Source: Plasmodium brasilianum
Taxonomy: Eukaryota > Apicomplexa > Aconoidasida > Haemosporida > Plasmodiidae
Direction: 5' to 3'
Assembly: GCF_023973825.1 (NCBI RefSeq)
Contig: NW_027122936.1
Span: 1 to 64,000, forward strand
DNA: 64,000 nucleotides
Shown piece by piece: positions 27,556-39,997 of this stretch (position 1 is its first letter; each line of letters opens with the position of its first letter). The position numbers were made by a program, and so were the translations under genes. The notes beneath the pieces are model-generated. The model was not told where the DNA came from. It saw only the letters and a list, made by a program, of their open reading frames with translations, and made no database searches.

Positions 27556-29414
27556 ATGGAAATTGAAGATTCAGATTATGTACATTTTCATTATTCATGC
27601 AAAAAATAATATATATTCCCATTTATTATAAGGCCATTTTTCATGTATAACATAAGAAAAATTATTCTTTGTAAGAAGTACTTATGTATTTATATAATAT
27701 ATTTTATCAATTCAATTTTCAGGATGAGATTTTAAAAGAGTCGTCTCCGTATAAGATATATGAAGAATTGAATAAACAGGTAGAAAATGTAACAGATGGT
27801 CAATATTGTAGTGAATTTGAAGCGATAAAATCCAGTCAAAAAGACAATTATGTTACACTTTGTAAAAAGGTATCAAAACTTTTAGATTTTGTATTTAAAA
27901 AGGAATCAGTAGAAAACTATAAAGACTATTGCTTACATTACAAATATTGGGTATATCATGAATTAAGGAAATTGTTTAAAAACGATAAACAAAGTAATGA
28001 TATAACAGAAGTTATTAATAAATTTAATAAATTACAGACTACTATTTTCTCTAAGTACGAAAAGCGTGGTTGTTCTTTCGGCTTTGTTACAAAGGATTAT
28101 AATGAATTGAATTATAAAATCGAAGAAAAATTTTTGTATGATTATTTTAAAAACTATAACACTATTAAAAGTAGTAATCAATGTAATAATGTTGGAGGTA
28201 GTAAATATAGAGCATACCTTGAAGCTGTCAAAGAACTGTATAATGTAGAGTATAATTCTTGTTGTCTGACGGGGTTAACAGAATGTCCACATTATATTTT
28301 AACTTGCGATGATAAGTTTGATCCTAGTAAACTCTTATCCGCCTTAGGATCTAGAGGTAGCGAGCGTTGTGATGGATTAAATGGAATTACAGCTAATTTT
28401 GATGAAGAAAAATTAAATTCTGTGATAACAGATCCAGAATTTTTAAACTCAATTACTTATGGCACATGCTATTATCTAGATAATGGTGAACATACATCAA
28501 GTGAAATGAGACGTCAACATTGTAATTTATTAGCAGCATCTGTCATGTTAACTAGAAGTGCGCCTACAGCTGGAAATGATGGATCAAGAGCATCTGTTAG
28601 TGGATCCTCTTCAGGTAGTGCGATTTCAGAGTCCACGGCAGATCAAACAGGAGGAGATCCATCAAAAGGACATGAATTACAAGGTCAACTTGATGCAAAC
28701 GGAAAAGAACGGGATTCTGATAGAGCCGAAGTAAAAAAAGCTGTATCTCCTATGAAAGACGCATCTGATAATTTTAGATGGAAAATTGCTGCAACCGGAA
28801 AATTAAAATGTTCGAGTAAAAATAAAAAAAAAGCTGAATTAGCAATGTGCAATTTTATGGAAGAACTGATTGAAGGTAGCCATGCTAAAAAAATAGAAGG
28901 TACGGAAAAGTATACTTTAGATATTAAAAATCGATGGACCACTGAAGATTTAAAAGTATATCGTGAAAGAATAAGGAAAAGATCAACTTATGAATCAAAT
29001 ATATTAAACAACATTTTTGTCCGTATTTCTACTGGAGTTACTCTAGTAATGGGAATTATTTTTATATTTTACCTTTTTTTTAAAGTAAATACAAAATTAT
29101 TTTTTGCTGTATGTATACATTATTATTTACCATTTATAACATATTTTTCTTAAAACACTGTAGTTGTTAAATAAACATATTATATATGTTTTTTACTTTC
29201 ATTTATATATTAGTTTACTCCCTTCGGATCACGTTTACGTAGACATAGAAAAAGAAAACAAAGATATAGGCTTGATTTTACCGATTTAAGTACTCGCAAA
29301 CGACCAAGGCGCTTCTTAAAACGTACTTATAGACATTCTGACAGGAGGAGATTTAACGTAGTAAATATAGAAGATGAGCTTCATTCATCAAATGATTTAC
29401 GTAATATCAACTGA
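27556..29414 (+). CDS. pir: PIR protein, three exons, 528 aa, with extended Ser/Gly-rich linker
   Basis: Exons 27556-27579 (MEIEDSDY), 27723-29084 and 29214-29414; introns GTACAT...TTTTCAG and GTAAAT...TATTAG, both phase 0. Tiny first exon, long extracellular exon and short basic cytoplasmic exon is the standard layout of Plasmodium interspersed repeat (pir) genes, whose products are variant proteins of the infected cell. The N-terminal part carries spaced Cys (for example YCSEFEA, CLHYKYW, SCCLTGLTECPHY). Residues about 288-350 are low-complexity, rich in Ser, Gly, Ala, Asp and Glu, followed by a short block with two Cys (about 357-400). A membrane segment at about 443-462 is followed by a Arg/Lys-rich tail starting FTPFGSRLRR. 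At 528 residues it is much longer than the 300-350 I expect for PIR, because of the linker and the block after it. The open frame would otherwise read through intron 2 to a stop at 29153. Confidence 0.88.
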
Positions 29415-31379
29415 TATATATCAAAGATATTAAGAAGCCCACAAGATTGGATTATATAATCATTTCTATTAAGTAGAAATGATAAAGATCAAAGAATAAA
29501 AAGAGGAGCATAAATAAAATGTAGACACTTTTATTTTTAACTTTTTATATATATTTTTTTATTTGTCCTTTTATAATAATTTATTTTTTCTAACTTTTTG
29601 TCAAATACTTTTTTTGTATTTATTTAATTATTTTTTTAATGAATCTAATTTGAACTTGCAATAATATTTGTTTTATATATGGAAAAAAGAACTAAAATAT
29701 TCTTATCTAATAATAGTTTAAGATACTAATGTTCCAAAATTAAAAAACATATATTGGTGAGGCATTTTTATTTTATTTAATTATACTCATGAAATTGTAC
29801 CCTGACTTCTTATTATGTGTTCTTGAAGCATAACACATATGAGATATATTATAGTTATATTTAAAGTAAAAATAAATTTGAATTTATTGAATTTATTTGG
29901 AACTAGTAATTTAGCCCCTAAATTAGCACAATGTATCGTTAGTAAAAAAAATTGATGTAACTCGTGAAATAAAAACCTACAGTTTTTTTTTTTTTTTTTT
30001 TACATAAAAATATACTTATCAAATTATGATTAAATACTATATAATAATCAGTACTCAAACTATTTCGTTTTTCCAAAAAAAAAATGTATATATTCATATT
30101 TGACCAAATCCTTTGGATTAAATAACATTGCATCTGTATAACACAGTTTTTATATATATAATGCAAATATTACGTACATAGCGCATAAGGCATGTTAAAC
30201 GTATTTCTAGATTTTTTTATTGGAAATATATATTAAATATTAGAGTAGTATATAGAAACTCTATAAGAATAAACTAAAAAAAGTTCATAATTATAAATTT
30301 TAATACAATTATTTGTATCAAATATAACGAAAAAAAAAAGCAAATATGATAATTTAAAATTTAATCCAAGATATACAAAAAAATATGTAATATATACTTT
30401 CTTGATATTTACGTAAGTACAATTTTAGGTTCAGTTCCATTAGAAATTACAATAAAAACAATTTTATCGTCTAAACTTCAGATATTCAGAGAAAGGAATT
30501 TTAACTCATATTGGCACATAAAAAAAACATATATATAATAATAAGCAAAAACGAAAGAATAAAAGAAGAAAAAAAAAATATTATTAACCCTCTTATATTT
30601 TGACAATACAAAAAGTGTATAATAATACCATATTACAAATATATATATTTCTTATATATTTTTCCTAACTTAGAAAATTGTTTCCCATGGATAAATTATA
30701 AAACCATAAATGTATGTTAATTTAGGATCCTCCTATATACAACTATAAAAATAAGTAGAACAATACATCCATTGCATATGTCTACAAACATACCAGTAAT
30801 TGCATCCTTCTATTAAAATATATATTTAATTTTTCCTAATGACTTCAGTATGATTAAGCTACGGTAGAGCAATTATTTTGTGTACATAGAACATATAGCA
30901 CGGAAAAAGTTTTAATAGTTTCAAATGCAATCTTGTATAAGGAAAGTAAAATAAGAATTACTTTTTATAACTTTTCTTATTTTTTTCTTAAAAAATCTAT
31001 TTCGATTAGTATCGTGGTAGCTACAATAGAAATAAATGATACATGCAAATATATACAACATAAATATGCTTTAATAATTTAGGACTTATTTTTATTACTC
31101 AATATAGGAAAAACGAAAAATCGTGTTTAAATGTATTTTCATATAATAATTTACTTCTATAGATTACTCCATTTTTATATTATTTATAATAGGAAATATA
31201 TTTTTAGCGCGTTAAAAAATTAAAATAACATTTGATTTCTTTTTTTTTGCAACTTTTTAAAACAATTGGACTCAACCATTTTGGTAACATTATTCTTATG
31301 GAAACATTTCATAGTATATTTTTCAATGAAATAAATAAATGTATATATATATATATATATATGTGCGTATCCCTTTATC
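29415..31379. other. intergenic downstream of the PIR gene
   Basis: No gene seen. Contains long T runs (for example about 29983-30001). Confidence 0.5.
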
Positions 31380-31560
31380 CATTTTGAACTCTGCTTCCAT
31401 CCTATAATACTACGGAGAAAGAAACATGACGATCTTGAAAAATGTAAAAAGCGATCGCGGTCGTGAACATCAGAGCTCACGTATATCAATCCGAAACATA
31501 GGCGATTACATATATCGTGTAATTCTCGATTACCAGTTTAAACGTAAAATAACATTTAAC
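31380..31560. other. G+C-richer island of unknown nature
   Basis: About 180 bp with clear local enrichment in G, C and CG steps (GCGATCGCGGTCG at 31451-31463, AGAGCTCACG nearby) inside DNA that is otherwise nearly all A and T. On the minus strand a frame stays open across it (VSSDVHDRDRFLHFSRSSCF is part). In A+T-rich Plasmodium genomes such islands outside genes can be structured non-coding RNAs or old coding exons. I found no tRNA-like fold or clear internal promoter boxes, so neither reading is settled. Confidence 0.35.
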
Positions 31561-34500
31561 TGAAAATTAGTTATAATATAACTATAAGCAAGAGTTCAAA
31601 TTGTGTCATATCTGTACTTGAGATTAATGAAGAAAAACAGGAAAAGTGACACATAGATGGCACAAAAAAGAAAAAAAAATATATGGTATAATTAATAATT
31701 AAGAAGTTATTAAAATGTATAATTTATATAGCTTTAAATATATCGACTATATTGTAAAAGGAACAGTAATTAAAAATAAGAAATTCTTAAAAATTTCATG
31801 CGATAACATTTATAAATATATATATTAAGTCAAGTTTCAGTCTTTAAAGGATAAAAGATGTTCAAATATATATATAATAGTAAGCATTTGAGATATTCTG
31901 CACAACGAAGGAATAAGAGGAATATATCTATAAGGTAGCACCACCTAAAAAGATAGAAAGTCTTAAATTAATTAGAATTGAAGAAGTTTTAAAAAAATAT
32001 TACAAAAAAAGAAAGATAATAATATGTGCAAAAAGAACTTGTACAAAAGCTTAATAAACTATTTAAGAGGAACAGACAAGTAAAAATATGTAATACAATA
32101 ATGTTCTAAAAATCAGTTTCATATGATTGTATTTGGACACGTTTGTAAATTTATTTACCTCACAAGAAGCTATTTTTATTGTATATTATTTTTTATATTC
32201 TACGGTGCATATTTTTTTTTTAAGAATAAACGTAAAAACTAAAATTTATTCCTTTAATTTATTTGTGTATTTTTTTTTTTTTTTATTTACATACATAAAT
32301 TAAAATTTTATAAGAATATACATGTACATTATATTTTATCTCTTTTTGCTTTTCAAAAACAATATTATTTATAAATAGCATCCTCATAATAATGATAATG
32401 CATTATTATTAATTGTCTTACTTTTGTAATTTATTCTTCATACAAGAAGTTTTAATTAATATATTCGTTCTTTTAATATTTAATACAGTACAATCAAAGT
32501 AAGGAATTATTAATATGTGAATTATTCTAAATTGTTGCAAAAACTATGGTATCGATCAATATTTTAAATGCATATATAGTGTATAGCCAGTATTAAATAA
32601 ATGAATTAACTAAAAAATAATTATTTAGTGGCCATATTATTCTATTGTATAATTAAAAAAATATATATTTATTGTTACATGCACACGTATTTCCATTTTC
32701 AAATATAAATAATCTTATGTGAACTAAATTTTTATTAAAAAAGTGTATATTTAGTTATATTGTTTATTATAGAAGAGTATTTAGCAACTTATTCAAAAAA
32801 ATGAAAAATTATTAGATTATATTAGGAACAAAACAATTTTAATATATGATTATAAAAATGAAAGTTATATATGTTATGCATTTTTAATAAAAAAAAAGAA
32901 AAAAAAATATAATATCATATAATTGGAATAATATACAATTCTATTAATAATACAATTAAATGTAGAACTTCATAATTATTTTTTTTCAGTATCCTTTGAG
33001 AATATTAATATCGAAAGATTAAAATGTTGTTATTATACTCTTTCAGCCTTTTATGTTTTAAGTTTTTTTTGTCTAAGTAACCTTCAAACTATTGATATAT
33101 ATTATTGTACAATCCAAAACAACGCATATAATGCATTATTTTATAATTATTTTAAGGCATAAGCTGGAAGGAGAATTTTTAAATGAATTTATAGCTAGTC
33201 ATGAATTTTTACATTATTTCCAAAAAATAATTCTAATTTTATAAATCTTTTTTGCAAATTTTCTTAATTTAGTTAAATAATATTAATTATAGGGGTATCC
33301 AAAATAATAGAAAAAGTATAGGAAGTTAATAAATGTATATATAATTATATATAATATATGTTAGTGACTGCCTAGAAAATGCATTATCTTTTATGTACTA
33401 TTATGTATTAACAAAATAAAATTTATTTTTAAAAAGAATTCCGTAATTGACGTATATTTTTAAAAGTACCATAATAATTAATGTTGTATTTTTGTGAAAT
33501 GTTTTTACATTATTATAATTTGTATATAAATTTTAATATAATTTATTCTCATGTAATAACATATATATAAAATTACAAATTCCATAATTTATTTGTTTTT
33601 TTTAAAAAGATAGATCAGCATATATTTGGAGAACTATTAATACATTAAAAAAAAAATTGACAAAATAAGTATGTTATATGTTATGTTACAAAATAAATTG
33701 CAAAAGATTAAAGGATTCATTCAATAATTATAAATGTGAATTAATTCACATTTTCAAGAATGCTTAGAAATACATATATTTATTGAAATTTTTTTTATAT
33801 TGCTATATATTTAATAAAAACACTTATAGATTTATTTGTTTAATTATGTCAAGAATAAAAATAGAAATTCTTTTTACTCATAAATTTATTTTAACATATA
33901 TGTTTAAATCGATTTTTATAAAATAGTATTAAATCAATATTATGTATGTATAATAATAAAATGATAAATATAAGAATTCTCTTATTCATATGAACAACAC
34001 ATTAATGGTCAAAATTAATATATCTCCACAAAAACTTTCTACTAAAAATTAAATAATGTATATGAATAACTAATACTTCATAAAAATAATCTGAATCCCA
34101 TGAAATGATATATTTAATTTTTCCAAGTTAAAATGTATATAACATAAATGATTAATATTATTAAATATATATATATATATATTAACATTTTTTGAATTCT
34201 ACTAGATATAATATCATAGAAAATATTCATTGATATTGAATATGTGTTCCAAGGTAATTGTTTATGCTACTTCTAATCAATAATGTTATTAATATTATTT
34301 TATTATAGGGTATATAACTTTTTTTGTTTTAGTGTATTTTTTGAAAATATAAGATAGTATAGTGCACATTTTTTCAGATAAAATTTCATTTTCCAATTGT
34401 TTCATTAATTAATCATTTTACGTTAATGTTTACTATAAAGGTACGAAATATTTTCAATTATATTATTACTACTAATAGAATAACAAGTCTATGTCACCTG

Positions 34501-37500
34501 AAACATGCATATATTAATTAAACAATAAAATTAGAAAAATTTCTATTTTCGAGAAATGATTTTTTACAGTAACACTTTTTTTATTACATCATAGCACTTT
34601 ATTAATGTTAATATTTTTTAATTAATGTACTACGTTCAATACTTATTTAATCCATCCATATATTTTACAAGTTTATATACATTTAACTAATATAAGCTTA
34701 ACAGAAAAAAAACAAAAAAAATAAATAAAGTTGAATTTATTTATTCGCCTATTATAAAACGTATAATTCAATAAATATACAAACAAAAATATAGAACAAA
34801 GTTTAATAAAATAACCATTTTTATTTATAAAATATTTATACCTTTTCCTATACATAAATTATTATAAGGAAATTCATGAAAAAATAACTAAAAAGGAAAT
34901 AAAATTGATATTCTATGTTACTTTAAATAGTGGAACCTACTATCAACCATAAATTGTAATTTATAATAATACTTAAATGTAATAATACTTATAATTCAGT
35001 AATAGCATATATTGTAATAAAATTATTAATATAAAAAAAAAATATTGTTTATCTTTCATCTACTATTTAGAATATCATAAATATTCTGTACCTATTTGTG
35101 AATTACAAAAAAAATATTATTATTGATTAAACAGATTATTTTATAATAACAAAAAGATAAAAAAGGAAAAAAAATAAAAATTAATTATAATATGTATTAT
35201 CTGAAATTACATGCGTGATATAATTCTTTAAGTTTCTTTGGATTTTTTTTTAAATTTTATCTCTTCTATAATGAAGAAAATTTATATATAAAGTAAAAAA
35301 AAATGTATTGTGATAAGATTGATTCAATCAATAATTCATTTGTTATTTATGTTCAAGCAAAAAAAAATTTTAAAACAAAACATATAAATAACAATATAAG
35401 TACATTCATTCACATGGTTTTTTCAAACGAAAAGAAAGACACACATATTCTTCATTAAAAAGACTAATCATACATTTTTTAATAATTTCATAAAATAGTA
35501 ATTTAAGACTAAAATAAATAAATAAAAGTCAATACTGTTTTTTTGTTTTTTTTTTTTTTTTCGCAGTGATATATATAAATTGCCATATATAACAACAAAG
35601 TTATAAAAACCATGTTTTTATTTATTTTTATCAAGTTACATATATTTTCAAAAAAATCATGTTATATACAGAAATATATGTATAAATGACAATATTGTTG
35701 CATAATAGTAAAACATGTTTAATATAAAATAATAGTAAATTTCAATTTTCACAATATTATTTTCACATTTATACTATCTGCATAACACTATATGTACAAA
35801 AATTAATTTATTCATTTAAATATTAATTTTTTGTGAAAAGTAATATTGTGTTTACATGTTTTTATTTATAATTTACATAGGGGAACTTCTGCATTGCTTT
35901 TATGTAAAGAATAACTGTTTAACATTTTTTATTCTTATAGTTTAACGTATAAATTATATGTTTTACTATTTCAAAAAGGTTATCATAAACCAAGTTCTAT
36001 GTATTACCTTCTCATTAGTACTGCAAAAGGCTACTAATTATATAACAGTTATCTAAATAGATGTAATATGCAAAATCGCAATCATTTTCTTATGATGTAA
36101 CAAACAATTAAAAATGAATATGGTATTCATAATAGGCCTATGCCTTAATACAAAAGTGGACTTCTTTTAAAATGTGTTAATTATCTACATAAAGCTACTA
36201 AATCTTAATGAATAACAGTTATTAAAATGTCCGTACTCAGGTTATCACTAATACCAGAAGAAAAACATTCACATATTAGTTGATATTTATTTAACTCTTT
36301 ATCTCCTATAATCACATAAATATTATTATTATCGTGTTTTTATAATTTTTACTTTAATCTAACAACATACATTAAACTAATTAAAAATGCTAGTTCCTTA
36401 TATATCTCTCTACTTTAATGTGATATAAAACTGCTGCTGCAGTAGTTTTGTCTTAATGAGTATGTAATTTCGTGAAAACTAGTTTACATCATCTGGACTT
36501 TTTTACAATATTCAATAAAAACAAATATAAAAACTTTGAAATATAAAGTTAAATAAAATAATAACACACTAGAAAAAGTTTCTTAAAATAATATCACATA
36601 TTTCTGTGAATGTAGACGCTGTAGAACACATTAGAATGCAACAAATTCCATTTTATAAATTTTCATTAATACATATTATTTTTCGTATAAAATTGTGCCT
36701 TGAATAACTTATTTGAAGATTATTTTGAAAAAATAGTAATAGAAATATTCAAAATAAGTTTTTTCATTGATAAAATTACAGATGTATTATTACGTAAATA
36801 AAACTAATTCAAAGAGAACTGTAGAAAATTGATATAAATATATTCTATAAAACATGTTTAAGCAGATAAGAAAACATAATATGAAATTAAAGGATAATGA
36901 TTTTATGAAAATTTATTATTCATGAAAAAAGTGGAAATATACTAATAAGTTTATATTAATTATGTAACCAACATCAATATTATTACTCAGGTTTAACATA
37001 GTTAGGATACGTATTATTTATAATAAAAAGTATATCTATATCATATGCATATATGACACAATTCACTAAATATATATGCATAATTTTATTATCAGTTATA
37101 GTGGAAAAATGAAATTTCCATTACGTCTACTAAAATGTAATAATTATAAATGTATCATATATATTAATATATAATTAATATTTATATAATTATTTTTATA
37201 TGAGGAAAACTAAATTCACAGTCATGTAATATTTTCCATAACTAAAATATCGAGAGATATGAATTATACCTACATAATTTCATATCAACTATATTTTATA
37301 TAAACGAATAATATGTAATCAATTAAGTTATATTATATTGATTAAAACTTAACACTAATATCAAGTTTTCTATATTAAGATAACGTGTATAAGTATAATT
37401 TAATATATTATGAGCTAAATGACTTATAAAGACGAATACCTTATATAATATATTTTCATTCTATCTTTATGAGTAGTAATAACAAAATAATATAAAAATT

Positions 37501-39997
37501 AAAACATACATATTATCAAAATAAATTTTCTTATATTATTTTTCAGATATATTTTAATTTAAAGTTGTTTCCACTCTCATAATATATGGATAATCTGAAA
37601 TATAGTATGAAATAATGTGAACTATAAATTAAAATACGTAGGTAATTTTTTTAAAAAATATATACCACAATTCTTATATTGTCTATCTGTATATATTAAA
37701 TATGAAAAAGTTATAATATATTATTTATCTTAACTAAATTATGTTAAATACGGTTCCTTGTACATATATTTGGATAATCATTGTGCAAATTCATATATAT
37801 ATTCCAATTTTATTATTATATTTAATGCGAAAAAAATTACTTGTGAAATATATATTCTAAAGTTAAATATTATTTTTTAAATAAAAAAATTATATATTTA
37901 TACAAGATGAAAGAATATATAATAATTCATAAGAATATTAATTAATTTTATTTTACTCTAAATAATATGTGATTAATAAACTTCAGAATCGTACAGTATA
38001 TTTAATTATATATTAAAACAGAATATTAAAAAATACATAAACTAAAAAAAATTATTTTCCTATATTTATAAAACAGTTAAAAAAATAGAACAGTAAATAA
38101 ATATTCTTATAAATATTTTTTAAAACAAATATTTCTCCATATATTTAATATGCTTTTATATATTTGAGAAAATAATAGTTTCTTTTATATTGCCATATAT
38201 AAATTCACTTTCATAAGTTCTTTATTCATTATGTTTATCATATATGTAACATATAAAAATACTGCAGTTTAAATATTTACTATCTTTAGAAATAATACAT
38301 TTTTATGTATATTTTTCTGTATATTGATATAAATCAAATTATATTTTAAAACAAATTGTACGGAATGTAATAAATTATTATAAAAAGAAAAAATACAACA
38401 ATCAATTTGGGTATATTTTAATATAAAATTTTGAAATAAATGAAACAAATTATTTTTTATACATTACATTGATTAAATCTTACTGTGATAACTTAACTAT
38501 TTATGTGAAGTAAAAGTGTACAAAATTTTCTCCTTAAAATATTTATATTTCTTAATATACTGTTTCCTATATCTTATGTATTTGTTTCAAATTATGAATT
38601 AAATTAGCAAATAATATATTTAAATTATAGTAGGATGACCCTAACTACTGCATATGCTTTTAAATGGTTCTATAATTTCATTTATTGATTTACTCATTAT
38701 AAAGTATTATATAATAATACATTAACTTTTTCATTTTAAATGGAAAAATAACATTTTTTAATATTGTTTATACGTATTTTCATATAGATATTAAAACCAT
38801 AATAAAAACAAAAAATTAATAGAATATTTTTAATATATACAATAGAATATATATCTAAATTATTACAGAAAAATAATTAGGAGCCTTCAATATTTTTTGT
38901 ATATTTTAATGTGATATACTATTTTATTTACTTTAAATTATTGTATCATTATTTTTTATTACAATGTTTTAATTTATTGCACTTTTCATAAAGAATATGT
39001 TATAATTAAATTTTCACAAGGTATATCTTAATAATCTTTCATTTTTAAAATAAGTTAACAAATATATTTATATTAATTAATAGACATAAATATACATTTT
39101 AATTAAAATTTAATTCTTATTAAATCATTAATATCTAAAAGTAGTCATACAACTCTACATAAGAACATATATGTATAAAGAATTATACTATTAAGAAAAT
39201 ATTCATTAGCATAATATAAACTATAAATAATTAATTTTTAATTAAAAGATATATATATATAACATTAATTGGCATACATAAATTTTAATGGTAAGTGATT
39301 TTAATAACTATAACAACTATTTAGTAAAAAATATATATTATATTTCTAATTTCTAGATATAACGTAGTAAATTTAAAAATGTATTAAAAAAATAAATATA
39401 GCACTATAATTACTTATATCCAATATATAACATAATCGTTAAACAATAAAATATACAAGCACTTTAAATATTAATAATGAATTCTTCTATAAATTATACA
39501 TTTTTTTAATATAAAAGGATTAAAATTGGGTATTTTATACGAATACAGGTAAAGTATATATAAATATACGTATTTATTCTGAGCAAAAAGGAAAAACATC
39601 TTCTATATATTTATCCATTATTTTATATAATAAATTTCATATTGTTAAGGTTATATATATGTATTTTTTAAAATTAAGTTATTAAGCTTTTTCTCTATAA
39701 TGCGAACATAAATTTTATATAAAAATTTATACATATAATTTATTTAATAACAAAATATAACTAGGACATAAATCCTATAGTGATATATTTACTTAAGGTA
39801 GAACAATATAAAATAAATATTATTGTATTCACTTATTTTATAATTCTCATATTATTCTTACGTAGTGGCTAATTTTAAAATTTCTTCTAGCTAGTAAATA
39901 TTAATTTTAAAATTACATTATTCATAAAAGATATATATTCGTATTTTTCTTTTAGATTATTATTTGCAACAAAGTAGAGTATTAATATATTATCATT
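31561..39997. other. long gene-poor stretch
   Basis: About 8.4 kb with no intact gene. A possible decayed minus-strand frame is noted at 36180-36340, and a short hairpin-capable sequence at about 36431-36451. The last few hundred bases form the STP1 promoter region, with no recognised motif. Remaining open frames are short and of random-looking composition. Confidence 0.5.
36180..36340 (-). pseudogene. possible decayed coding remnant
   Basis: A minus-strand frame of about 45-50 codons includes NNIYVIIGDKELNKYQLICE followed by CFSSG and ends at a TAA. Its mixed composition is more protein-like than the surroundings, and neighbouring sequence out to about 36640 has similar scraps broken by stops. 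Family not recognised. Confidence 0.22.

Noticed and set aside
28685..28942. 85-codon minus-strand frame inside PIR exon 2
   Set aside because: Antisense shadow of the PIR linker region.
31561..31640. GAGTTCAAATTG near 31593 as a polymerase III B box
   Set aside because: Only a partial match, without a matching A box or a tRNA-like fold at the right distance.
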